The notes under the pieces were generated by a model. It was given only the letters and a program-made list of their open reading frames with translations, was not told the DNA's origin and ran no database searches. Shown one piece after another: positions 1 through 7,354 of a DNA stretch of 12,353 nt. How positions within the stretch are numbered: position 1 is the first letter of the stretch; every line of letters begins with the position of its first letter. The stretch is taken from NCBI GenBank assembly GCA_900765975.1, contig CAAFTS010000031.1:1-12353 (forward strand), read 5' to 3'. Source of the stretch: Lachnospiraceae bacterium (GTDB lineage: Bacteria; Bacillota; Clostridia; Lachnospirales; Lachnospiraceae). Position numbers and translations under genes: made by a program.

Positions 1-6
1 GTGACA

Positions 7-55
7 AAAAGTTCCAAAAATTGCTACATATCTAATTCCAACTGAATGGAACTTC
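7..55 (-). terminator. Possible terminator after the pentapeptide gene
   Basis: Downstream of the stop codon at 79-81, the minus strand has an 8-base arm AAGTTCCA and, about 30 bases later, its complement TGGAACTT, which runs into a short T stretch (TTTTTG). This could be an intrinsic terminator ending the two-gene unit. The loop is long, and a shorter inner pairing (TTCCA with TGGAA) competes with it, so the call is tentative. Confidence 0.3.
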
Positions 56-78
56 CAATTTTAAAGACACAAAAAAAT

Positions 79-645
79 TTACGCCCTCGAATATACTGTG
101 AATAGTCGCTCCCACTTTTCTTTTCTTTGTAATATCTTACCTAGAGAATCTAAGCCTTCATCACCGCATCTTGACTGAATGATTGACAGATTCCATTTGT
201 TAAGTTTTCCCTTGTTCACATGAATAACTTTCGCATCAAAAATCGACTCTTTATTTGCAGACTCTAACAAAAGATTTTCTAAATCATCTGCTATTTCAAG
301 CTTTGGATATGTCCTTAAAATGGTTATTCCATCTTGATTAACATTCAAGTCTTTAGCACCATCGATTTTATTACATATAAAGGTCACATTCATAAAGCGG
401 GTTCCAGTGAAATCAGCATTTCTCAGATTGCAATTATAGAATACAACATTTTCAAGATTTGCATTTTTAAATGATGACCCTCTTAAGTTGCAATTATAGA
501 GGTCTATGCCTATCAATTCCGAACCTCTGAAATTGCAATCCGTCATAATAGACGCTTGATATTTAACATTATAGAATCGGGCATCAACAAAACATAAAGC
601 ATGCATGTTTGCTTTATAATTGTATCTGTTCGATACCCCACTCAA
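79..645 (-). CDS. Pentapeptide-repeat protein (repeat-bearing portion)
   Basis: The 188-residue open frame contains a clear run of pentapeptide repeats, which fold as a right-handed four-sided beta-helix. About eleven uninterrupted units lie at residues 37-91, with Leu or Phe at each centre: CNFRG, SELIG, IDLYN, CNLRG, SSFKN, ANLEN, VVFYN, CNLRN, ADFTG, TRFMN, VTFIC. Less regular units lie on either side. The last 85 or so residues are not repetitive and look helical and charged. Biochemical roles in this superfamily vary (DNA mimicry, gyrase protection, scaffolding), so I assign none. No signal peptide or membrane segment is seen. The only start codon that opens this frame is a TTG at 643-645, which has no ribosome binding site. 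That, and the residues just upstream in another frame, suggest the true N-terminus is encoded at 646-766 and shifted by one base. The gene is co-directional with the 303-residue gene upstream and probably forms a unit with it. Confidence 0.85.
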   Translation of the reverse strand: MSGVSNRYNYKANMHALCFVDARFYNVKYQASIMTDCNFRGSELIGIDLYNCNLRGSSFKNANLENVVFYNCNLRNADFTGTRFMNVTFICNKIDGAKDLNVNQDGITILRTYPKLEIADDLENLLLESANKESIFDAKVIHVNKGKLNKWNLSIIQSRCGDEGLDSLGKILQRKEKWERLFTVYSRA

Positions 646-766
646 TTTTTTTATGGCAATGTGTCAACGTAAAAAATATTTTCTTTCCCATTTTTTTACG
701 GATAGTATTTCTATTGGTCATTCGTGTTCTTCTTTTTGCATCTTTTTTTCTCCTGCCTCGTCCCAT
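614..766 (-). pseudogene. Frameshifted N-terminal part of the pentapeptide-repeat gene
   Basis: An ATG at 764-766 follows a plausible ribosome binding site (GGAAGTG, about 8 bases upstream) and opens a 50-codon frame. It encodes a very basic peptide (MGRGRRKKDAKRRTRM and so on) that ends at a TAA at 614-616. At the run of seven A residues (minus strand; T run at 646-652) this frame lies one base out from the pentapeptide frame. With six A residues instead of seven, codons CAT AAA AAA TTG AGT would read straight through, giving one protein of about 228 residues. The basic leader would then supply the missing start. The possibilities are a real inactivating insertion, a homopolymer sequencing error, or slippage at the A run that restores the frame. 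An independent 50-residue protein is possible but less likely, since its last residues have no distinct character. Confidence 0.55.
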
Positions 767-808
767 ATATTATCACTTCCTTACTCAACCAGTGAATTGA
801 AGAACTAT

Positions 809-1720
809 TCAATTCTTATTTTTTGATGTATCATCATCGATTTTTTCATCATCAAACACGTATCGTTTTTCTCTGTAAATCTCAGGATTATTTCGTTCTT
901 TCCCCTTTCGATATGGTCTTACTGGAATTACCCTCCCATCAGAGAGCGTTCGTTCATGACCTCGAACTCCCCACGCTGGAACATGATATTTACGTCCTGA
1001 GCCAGTTGCACCATACTCAATAGACTTTCCATCTTTACCTACAGCAATGATTCTCTTAATTAACACCATTCTATCTTGCGATTTATATGCATCATCGTCT
1101 GGTGAAATTGGTCCTCTCTGTTCAACAACTCTTATTTCTTCTGGACGATTATTTATTTCGTATTGTACTCCTACCCAAAAGTTGCCAAGCCAATATGCTA
1201 ATCTCATAATGTCATCGAAAGAAAAATAGTCTAGTGCTTCTTCTGAAATTTCTACTGGAAGAACATATGCATTCTCATCTTGACTGACCTCGACTACTGC
1301 AACATCCATCTCTAAGCCCCAATCTTTATCAACAAGACACACCGTGATAGCACAGTAAACAGATTTCCCTATATACCTATATGAAACAAACAGACCATAC
1401 GGAGACGCCTCCTCTCGATATCGGTTAATACCATTTAAAATCATACCAATTTGTGTATCCTGATGAATGTCTCCAAAGATTTCTAATCTAAAATCCCTCA
1501 ACCCAACTGCTTGTTCAAAAAACTCATACCGTCTTCCGATAAACGAAATTTGGTCCGCTTTTGTATCCGTCAAGTTGAAATAGTCCAAATTAGCCCCCAA
1601 ATCACAGTTGGTGCCATTTACTCTAATTTCGGAAAAATCAATATTTTCTTTTACAGCCCGTTCCCACTGCCATTCAATTTCTTTCTGTGTAGACGGCATA
1701 CGATTCAAGCTAAAATCCAT
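809..1720 (-). CDS. Uncharacterised 303-residue protein
   Basis: I do not recognise the family with confidence. The start is well supported: ATG at 1718-1720 with AGGAGG seven bases upstream. The protein appears soluble, with no signal peptide or membrane segment. Residues 1-200 are acidic and mixed alpha/beta, with several aromatic-rich stretches (for example FSFDDIMRLAYWLGNFWVG near 166-184). After a polar linker the C-terminal part is basic and conserved-looking: residues 243-276 contain HVPAWGVRGHER and then GRVIPVRPYRKGKER. This His-rich, Arg-Gly-His and Pro-Tyr-x-Lys-Gly-Lys pattern resembles, from memory, a short C-terminal motif found in uncharacterised Firmicute and phage-associated proteins. 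I infer nucleic-acid contact at most. The pentapeptide gene follows after 42 bases with its own ribosome binding site, suggesting co-transcription. Three imperfect direct repeats sit just upstream and the nearest abuts the ribosome binding site. Confidence 0.8.
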   Translation of the reverse strand: MDFSLNRMPSTQKEIEWQWERAVKENIDFSEIRVNGTNCDLGANLDYFNLTDTKADQISFIGRRYEFFEQAVGLRDFRLEIFGDIHQDTQIGMILNGINRYREEASPYGLFVSYRYIGKSVYCAITVCLVDKDWGLEMDVAVVEVSQDENAYVLPVEISEEALDYFSFDDIMRLAYWLGNFWVGVQYEINNRPEEIRVVEQRGPISPDDDAYKSQDRMVLIKRIIAVGKDGKSIEYGATGSGRKYHVPAWGVRGHERTLSDGRVIPVRPYRKGKERNNPEIYREKRYVFDDEKIDDDTSKNKN

Positions 1721-1735
1721 ATGAATAATCCTCCT

Positions 1736-1843
1736 GTTATCTATTCCACTGCCAAGTCTGCCCCTTAGTATCGAGTGGCTTGAACTGCGGTCAGTTTTGT
1801 TATCTATATCACTGCCACAACCTATGACATCTAATCCACTGCC
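1736..1843. repeat. Three imperfect 19-base direct repeats
   Basis: On the plus strand the copies read GTTATCTATTCCACTGCCA (1736-1754), GTTATCTATATCACTGCCA (1799-1817) and TGACATCTAATCCACTGCC (1825-1843). The first two differ at two positions and the third is more diverged. Spacing is uneven (63 and 26 bases start to start). They lie in the leader of the 303-residue gene, and the copy at 1736 directly touches its AGGAGG. The array could be an operator, a protein-binding cluster or a leftover of recombination. The sequence alone does not decide. Confidence 0.6.
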
Positions 1844-1952
1844 TGAACCCTACCCCTCATTTTCCGAGCCTCGGTAAATTCGCACAGTAGATATGTTTCC
1901 ATATAAGAAAACCGAGCTTTTAGCAAGGCTCCTCTGATGATGCTCACCTCGC

Positions 1953-1982
1953 AAAAAGCCCGGAAATACGCCGCTTTCTGGC
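1953..1982 (-). terminator. Intrinsic terminator downstream of jetD and the RlmD-like tail
   Basis: On the minus strand GCCAGAAA and, eight bases later, TTTCCGGGC form an imperfect stem (GCC with GGC, GAAA with TTTC) followed at once by TTTTT (A run at 1953-1957). It sits two bases after the TAA at 1985-1987 and would end transcription of the jet operon. If the tail really derives from rlmD, this may be that gene's original terminator. Confidence 0.5.
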
Positions 1983-1984
1983 TC

Positions 1985-2134
1985 TTATTTCTCTTTCCTT
2001 GACATCAAGACTACCGTCTCCACATGTGTGGAGTGTGTGATTCTGATTTCCAAAAGGCGCAAAAAGGGCCTTGGCGTAAACGTTATATTGCATTCCCCGC
2101 AAATAATCTTGCTGGAAAACGGATTCACCTCCAT
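1985..2134 (-). pseudogene. Chimeric remnant: serine-recombinase zinc ribbon joined to RlmD-like C-terminal tail (putative att site)
   Basis: This 49-codon frame begins at an ATG at 2132-2134 with no good ribosome binding site and is probably not a working gene. Its first 22 residues, MEVNPFSSKIICGECNITFT, resemble the zinc beta-ribbon of large serine recombinases (NPFSGKIICGxC). Only one CxxC pair is left. Its last 14 residues, THVETVVLMSRKEK followed by a stop, resemble the C-terminus of the 23S rRNA uracil methyltransferase RlmD/RumA in Clostridia. The 3' end of that gene is a known integration site for conjugative elements in Firmicutes. I infer a decayed attachment site with the adjacent recombinase mostly deleted. 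Both family matches are from memory and short. Confidence 0.45.
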
Positions 2135-2156
2135 GTTCTGGGAGAATCATGTGATG

Positions 2157-3413
2157 TTATGCTCCTCCAAATACTGTTTCCGTCTCCAATACAACTTCAG
2201 CACCTCTTTTCATCAGATCCAAACTTACAATCTCTTGCTCCAACTTCACATTCTGCTCCAGCATGTATTGAACCACCTCAGCATAAGTATCCATTGTTTT
2301 CAACTCCTGAAGTCTGCTTCTGTCATTACCCGAAAGTTGATGCAGGCACATGGCATACTCGTAATTTTTCAACTCATCAACCGACATGCCAAACAGTTCA
2401 AAATTTATTCCGGTAACCTCACGCAAATTATGATGAATCCAAAAACCGCCCGCGTCAATATCTCCAAAATGTTTATACGCGGCATCCTGGTTAGATTCAT
2501 ACACCAATTTAAGGAAATCCCTCTGATATCTGTTCGCGTATCCCCCAAGGTAAAATGTCACCGTACTCTCTGCATGATACCGGAGATAAGAGGTCCGATT
2601 TTCTATGGTCATAAACTCCGGTGCCATAAGCTTCACCGATTGAATATGAACCAAATCAGACGCAAGGAACTCTATCCCTTCGTAAAACCCGCTTATATCC
2701 ACATCCTTTCCGGAGATATGGATGATTACATCTCCCTTGATACAAAGCTTCTGCGGTTCTTTGGCAATATGATAGTCCAGCAGAATCTCATCCAGTAATT
2801 CATCATCCGTATTTCTATCTGAATATTTCCGCAAGATACTGCAGACCGGCTGCAATGTTTCATTTTCAAAAAATTTAGAATCCCCATAAATTTTCATCGA
2901 AGCTTCCCTGATATACAAATCTTCCTGATTTTTCTCAATAAAGGCTACCGCTTTTAAAACATCGTCCAGTTCCTCTATATTCTTTGGAATCTTCCTGCTT
3001 TCTACGCATTCAGCCAGTATGGCACATTCCTTCTTACAAATGGAAGAGGTATTCTGATACTTGTCAACCAGCTCTTGCAGTTTCTCAAGCTTCCTATCCT
3101 TTGGCACATATCCGTATTGATCCGTTAAGTACCGCTCTATCTCCTGTATCCTCTCATCCATCAGATAAATACACTTTAATTGAGTCCCAAATGTTTCTGT
3201 CTCTCTGGTAATAAAACCTTTTTGAAACAGCTCCTCCACCGCCTGATTGAGTTTTGAGATTTCTTCAAAATCTCCGTCATTGGCTCTATATTTCCTATAT
3301 AGCTTTTCTGGCTTTACCTGCGTTCTCCGGTTGGTCTTATTATTACCAACATCTTTTTTGCTCCTGCGATAATTTTCAACCAGGCAAGTCAGTATTTTTT
3401 CCTCGTACTTCAA
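2157..3413 (-). CDS. jetD: JetD, Wadjet nuclease subunit (TOPRIM, topoisomerase VI-like)
   Basis: The 418-residue product matches the general layout of Wadjet JetD: an N-terminal winged-helix and helical part (about residues 1-220), which contacts the SMC partner in known systems, then a C-terminal TOPRIM nuclease fold. The metal-binding signature is visible: Glu271 in MTIENRTSY, and Asp318 and Asp320 in HFGDIDAGGFW. In characterised Wadjet systems JetD cuts circular DNA after loop extrusion by JetABC. Translation starts at TTG (3411-3413), two bases after the jetC stop, with the ribosome binding site AAGGGGTG lying inside the last jetC codons. No ATG near the expected N-terminus is better placed. 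It is the last gene of the operon, and a terminator lies at 1953-1982. All motif residues are present, so it should be active. Confidence 0.9.
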   Translation of the reverse strand: MKYEEKILTCLVENYRRSKKDVGNNKTNRRTQVKPEKLYRKYRANDGDFEEISKLNQAVEELFQKGFITRETETFGTQLKCIYLMDERIQEIERYLTDQYGYVPKDRKLEKLQELVDKYQNTSSICKKECAILAECVESRKIPKNIEELDDVLKAVAFIEKNQEDLYIREASMKIYGDSKFFENETLQPVCSILRKYSDRNTDDELLDEILLDYHIAKEPQKLCIKGDVIIHISGKDVDISGFYEGIEFLASDLVHIQSVKLMAPEFMTIENRTSYLRYHAESTVTFYLGGYANRYQRDFLKLVYESNQDAAYKHFGDIDAGGFWIHHNLREVTGINFELFGMSVDELKNYEYAMCLHQLSGNDRSRLQELKTMDTYAEVVQYMLEQNVKLEQEIVSLDLMKRGAEVVLETETVFGGA

Positions 3414-3416
3414 AGA

Positions 3417-6400
3417 CTACACCCCTTTATGTATATCAATAATTCCCATTTCCATAAGATCCGGCCTTGTCCTGAGTACCGGCAATACAACATCACATTC
3501 ATTTCCAATCAGTTCCGTTTTATCCGGAGCACAGAAAATCATCTGCAGATTCTGTTCCTCCATAAAGCCAAGCATTATTTTTACATTGGTTGGATCCATT
3601 TTGGCAAACGGCTCATCAATGAACACCAGTCTTGTTGAACTGTTCTTATCATTATAAATCATAAGCAGTGCAGACAGCAAAATAAGCATATATGGAATCT
3701 GCACCTCCGCACCCGAATTATAACCGGACTGCTTAGAAAGCTTTGCTTTTGTGAGCACATCATTTGTCAGAAGAATTTCATAAGTCATATAGTTTCGATA
3801 ATCTGCATAATGTTCAATCTTCTCTTTATCGTTGCTCTCCACAATACGATTAATAATCTTCTTAATATCCTGCTCCAGCGCCTCGCCTTTGTCATCAGAA
3901 TACTCTGTTACAGCATCAAATGTCATTTGTCCTGAGGTGGTTCCGATATCTTCGCGTTCTTTTAAATATCTGGCATACTCCAGAATTTTCTCATATTCCG
4001 AGCCGTCCTTTACATACTTCACCTCAAATTCATATTTGGACTTAAATTCCAGACGTGACAATTCCGCATTGATAAGTTTTAAGTCATCTCTGGCGGTCTC
4101 ACAGGATTTTAATACCGTAAGAGCAAATTCATTCTTGAATATTCCCTCATAATGCCTTGTCTGCTCCTTTAATTTCGCCTGTATTTCCTCTCTGTCATCC
4201 ATCCAGATCCGGGATTTTCTTGCCTGATAATCTGCCACGGAAGTATCCGTCATCGGGAGCCGGTTGTCTCCTGCCCTTGATGCGTTATAGGAAGCCTGCC
4301 CGCCTCTTAGGTTTTTCCCTGCTTCTTCCAGATTACGTTCTGCACGTGCCCGGTCCTTTAATATTCCGCCCAGTCCACTTCTTCCATTGGCAATAAACTT
4401 ATCATAATCTTCCGTCGCCTTTACATAGACAACGTGATTGCTAACCTCATATTTTTTTAATTCCTCCTGCGAGACACCAAGCTCTTCGCCGGCTTTTTCA
4501 TAGTCTTTTTTATTCATATCAAGCATCGTCTGCATTGCAGATTTGTCTTCATATACAGATTTCCGCTCGTCACCAACCGCCCCCAGCTGTTGTTCCAATG
4601 CGCTGACTCTCTGTGCAAGCTCCATGTACTCCATATTATTCTTCTGCGCTTCTTCCAACGCCTTAAGCTCAGATTCTTTCGCCGAACATTCAAGCAGCGC
4701 TTCCTCATATTCCCGGCAGGCATCGTAATTGTATTCACCGAAGAATTGCATCTGCGTATCAAGATACGACATTTTTGACCCTTCGTCAGACTCCTGTTCT
4801 TTATATTGGCCGTATACCTGCTTTAAACTCTCCAATTTTTTAACCGCTTTGATCCTGTTTAACTCAATCGACTCCTGCCCCAGACAATAGAATCTAATGC
4901 GGTCAAACCGCAGAAAATAACTGTCCATGGCAACCGATACTCTTCCCTCTTTTGACATGGCATTCTCATAATTTTTCACCTTATCTTTGAAAACGGCATG
5001 AAATCTTCCAAGCTGATAGTCAAAATACTGCTTCGCCACCGGATTCTTTACTTCGATAAACTGAACCACAGAGTCTTCCTCCGGAACGATATGCTTCTTC
5101 ATTAACAGTTTTGTGTTGAATAAATGGGCGTATTTATTTTTAGAAGCATTTAACACATCATCCGCGATATCGTAATATTCCGGTTCCACAAGAATTGTAT
5201 ATCTCCGGCTCCCAAGGTATCCTTCAATCGAATCGCGCCATGCCTCATCTTTCAGACCTAATACATATTCACAGGCAAATCTTGCCTCTGACTGTATCTT
5301 TCTTTTTTTAAACTCCCGGTTAATTTCATTTTTCAAGGCTACATAATCCGGTATCTCTGAAAAAGTCGTTTTTCTTGCTTCGCATTCTTCAATAATCTGT
5401 TGACAGTCATCCTGTTCTCTTTGATTCTTTTGTAAATCGTCTTTGAGCCTTGTTAACCTGCTGTGGATTTCGTCTCTGTGCTTTTTGATTTCTTCAAAAA
5501 AAGCAGCAACACAACTCTCCTTATGCACTTTCGTAACGGTATCTTCTGTCAGGGAAGATAAAATCTTCTGTTCCGGCACGACATACTGTTCCTCTGCAAA
5601 CCATGCAATCAATTCACTGACTTTTGTCTGGAAGCCGCAAAGCTCCTCCTTTTCTTCTTTCAGACGCGATTTCACCTCTCGTACCTTTTGCAGCGCCTCT
5701 TTGGCGTCCGCAATTGCTTTAGCACAGTCCATGGAGTTCAGATTATCCTTTGCAGCATGGTATGCAGTTCTTATCTCTTCCTCACGCACTTCAATTACTC
5801 TCAGTTTCTTTTCATCCTCAGCAATCTGTCTCGCCGCGCTTTCCATATTCCGGGAAGTTTCTTCTATTGTTTTCTTGCACCGTAAAAAACGTTTGTATGT
5901 AATCTTTACGTCGTCAGCCAATATCACATTTCTTGCCCGCTTAAGTTCCTCAAACAGTTTTATAATCTCTTCTAGTTCCCTGATCTCAGCATCAATAATC
6001 TCAAAATTGGCATTCAATGTATCTATATTGTTCTTCGCCTCAACAAGTTTAGAAAAATCAACTTTCTTTTCTTCCAACACGCTCTCTCTGATAAACTGAT
6101 CGATTTTTGCATTGGGGTCATAAGACATGATACTGCGGAGCTTGCGCCTGAATGCTGCTAATTGCTGTTCATTTAGGCGCAGGCCGGTTCTTTGCATAAA
6201 TTTTGAAAGGCCCTCTCTCACATCCATCATCCTGAATCCGTAAACCTTCTGCAATTCAGTTGTACTGTACGGAATTGTCTGTCCGTCCCGCTCATAGGAA
6301 TGTAAAACATCAAGTAACGTTTTATGTTCCATCACATATCTCTGTGTCTTGAATCCATTACCAGAATCTGTATCAATGGCTGTACCCAGAAGAAATGTTC

Positions 6401-6713
6401 TTCCAGTCTCGGCTTCCTCCATCTCAAGAACAATGTGGGTATACACATTCGGCATCTTATCGGCAGGTCTCATATAGGTGCCTGCTGTTGCATCGAGCAG
6501 TCCTCTGGTGTAGGAAGGTATCGTTCTGCTGCCTTTATTTTCCGTTGATTTATTGAACACCGTATCCCCATAAAGCGCATACTTCACCGCGTCCAGGAAA
6601 ACGGATTTGCCATTCCCGTTTTTGCCGGCAATCAGAGTGAATGAACCCATGGGAACGGTAATCTGGCCAAACGCATACCAATTAATCAGCCGGACTTGTT
6701 TCAGTTTGATCAT
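3417..6713 (-). CDS. jetC: JetC, Wadjet SMC-family ATPase
   Basis: The 1098-residue product is the SMC-like motor of the Wadjet complex. It has an N-terminal Walker A (GKNGNGKS, residues 30-37) within a canonical SMC/RecN-type head start. A long coiled coil runs from about 235 to 450, a globular hinge from about 475 to 625, and a returning coiled coil from about 630 to 990. The C-terminal head half has an ABC signature-like SGAEVQ (1000-1005) and Walker B LVFIDEP (1029-1035, catalytic Glu1034). There is no CxxC zinc hook, which separates it from SbcC/Rad50 and fits JetC. The ATG overlaps the jetB stop as ATGA, implying translational coupling. ATP-driven loop extrusion is known for the family. 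The intact head motifs suggest this copy works. Confidence 0.93.
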   Translation of the reverse strand: MIKLKQVRLINWYAFGQITVPMGSFTLIAGKNGNGKSVFLDAVKYALYGDTVFNKSTENKGSRTIPSYTRGLLDATAGTYMRPADKMPNVYTHIVLEMEEAETGRTFLLGTAIDTDSGNGFKTQRYVMEHKTLLDVLHSYERDGQTIPYSTTELQKVYGFRMMDVREGLSKFMQRTGLRLNEQQLAAFRRKLRSIMSYDPNAKIDQFIRESVLEEKKVDFSKLVEAKNNIDTLNANFEIIDAEIRELEEIIKLFEELKRARNVILADDVKITYKRFLRCKKTIEETSRNMESAARQIAEDEKKLRVIEVREEEIRTAYHAAKDNLNSMDCAKAIADAKEALQKVREVKSRLKEEKEELCGFQTKVSELIAWFAEEQYVVPEQKILSSLTEDTVTKVHKESCVAAFFEEIKKHRDEIHSRLTRLKDDLQKNQREQDDCQQIIEECEARKTTFSEIPDYVALKNEINREFKKRKIQSEARFACEYVLGLKDEAWRDSIEGYLGSRRYTILVEPEYYDIADDVLNASKNKYAHLFNTKLLMKKHIVPEEDSVVQFIEVKNPVAKQYFDYQLGRFHAVFKDKVKNYENAMSKEGRVSVAMDSYFLRFDRIRFYCLGQESIELNRIKAVKKLESLKQVYGQYKEQESDEGSKMSYLDTQMQFFGEYNYDACREYEEALLECSAKESELKALEEAQKNNMEYMELAQRVSALEQQLGAVGDERKSVYEDKSAMQTMLDMNKKDYEKAGEELGVSQEELKKYEVSNHVVYVKATEDYDKFIANGRSGLGGILKDRARAERNLEEAGKNLRGGQASYNASRAGDNRLPMTDTSVADYQARKSRIWMDDREEIQAKLKEQTRHYEGIFKNEFALTVLKSCETARDDLKLINAELSRLEFKSKYEFEVKYVKDGSEYEKILEYARYLKEREDIGTTSGQMTFDAVTEYSDDKGEALEQDIKKIINRIVESNDKEKIEHYADYRNYMTYEILLTNDVLTKAKLSKQSGYNSGAEVQIPYMLILLSALLMIYNDKNSSTRLVFIDEPFAKMDPTNVKIMLGFMEEQNLQMIFCAPDKTELIGNECDVVLPVLRTRPDLMEMGIIDIHKGV

Positions 6714-7354
6714 GATTCGTCCTCCTCTTCCTCACCCGCTATGTCAGCCGCATCTTCCTCATCCCCGGCCAAATCTTCCTTCCTATACTCCGCTGTTACC
6801 GTTTGAAACTGGGCAATGTCCCATCCAAACTGTAACGATGGATATAATGTAATGATTGCGTCCTCTGATTCCTCTTTCACATCATAATCGATCAGATTAT
6901 ATTTTTTAAATATCTTCATAGCTGCGGACAGCTTTGTCTTGTCGAGGTCCACCTCGTAAACCTTAATTTTATCTATCAGATCCCCCCGCATGACCACATT
7001 CTCGTCACTGTAACCAAGGTTCTCCAAATATACCTCCCACAATACAAGAAGCAGATGATACTGCTCTGTTGTAAATGAGACAACGTTGGCCCGTTTTAGT
7101 CCTACCGCTTCCTCATCGGCTTCATAAAGCTTAAGCATGGCAATTCTAACATTGGTATCCACAAGCACATCAAATCCAATCATGCGGAGATAATCCGAGA
7201 TGTCCTGCCGGTTCGATTCCCTTGAGATAAAGGCATACAGCTTCTCATCCTTATCGCCCACAATAAAGGTTGAATCCAGCAGTTTACGGATACATCGCTT
7301 GAACAATATATTATTTTCTTCTTTTACAGAAATATTTAATTTGATATCACCCAT
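6710..7354 (-). CDS. jetB: JetB, Wadjet KITE-like subunit
   Basis: The 214-residue product fits the small second subunit of a Wadjet operon by position and size. KITE proteins are tandem winged-helix subunits that bind the kleisin (JetA) and DNA. The N-terminal two thirds are mixed alpha/beta. The last 20 or so residues are strikingly acidic (a GDEED stretch, then GEEEEDES at the end). It most resembles, from memory, the DUF6063-type JetB found beside DUF5716-type JetA in Firmicutes. The ATG follows the jetA stop directly (TAAATG), and its own stop overlaps the jetC start, so the four proteins are probably made in coupled fashion. The family assignment rests mainly on context. Confidence 0.8.
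   Translation of the reverse strand: MGDIKLNISVKEENNILFKRCIRKLLDSTFIVGDKDEKLYAFISRESNRQDISDYLRMIGFDVLVDTNVRIAMLKLYEADEEAVGLKRANVVSFTTEQYHLLLVLWEVYLENLGYSDENVVMRGDLIDKIKVYEVDLDKTKLSAAMKIFKKYNLIDYDVKEESEDAIITLYPSLQFGWDIAQFQTVTAEYRKEDLAGDEEDAADIAGEEEEDES

Larger units (their letters stand above)
1721..2156. other. Gene-poor junction between jetD and the 303-residue gene
   Basis: This 436-base stretch has no intact recognisable gene. From high to low coordinates it holds a recombinase/RlmD-tail fragment (1985-2134), a terminator hairpin (1953-1982), an unassigned stretch with a short palindrome CCGAGCCTCGG (1864-1874), and the 19-base repeats (1736-1843). I see no convincing promoter for the 303-residue gene, although one is expected here because the terminator would cut it off from the jet operon. 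Confidence 0.6.

Noticed and set aside
434..450. Possible zinc hook in JetC (CQQIIEEC, residues 437-444; the numbers given here are protein positions)
   Set aside because: The two Cys are not in a CxxC arrangement and lie in coiled coil before the hinge, so this is not a Rad50/SbcC hook.
794..815. A perfect 8-base palindrome (GAATTGAA / TTCAATTC) followed by TTATTTTTT on the plus strand
   Set aside because: It resembles a plus-strand terminator, but no plus-strand gene precedes it and the stem is AT-rich. On the minus strand no T run follows.
1736..1843. Direct repeats considered as a CRISPR array
   Set aside because: The units are only 19 bases and imperfect, with spacers of 44 and 7 bases, and there are no cas genes.
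1944..2150. A 68-codon minus-strand frame just after jetD, with GGAGGAG about 11 bases upstream
   Set aside because: The start signal is passable, but the product matches nothing I know. The overlapping frame holds the recognisable recombinase and RlmD-like fragments, so this is probably chance.
2028..2798. A 256-codon open frame on the plus strand opposite jetD
   Set aside because: It lies wholly within the jetD region on the opposite strand, has no recognisable domain, and is rich in His, Ile and Ser as expected of an antisense shadow.
5443..6099. A 218-codon Ser-rich frame on the plus strand opposite jetC
   Set aside because: It is the antisense reading of JetC coiled coil (Glu/Lys/Leu codons read as Ser/Phe/Leu) and has no credible start signal.
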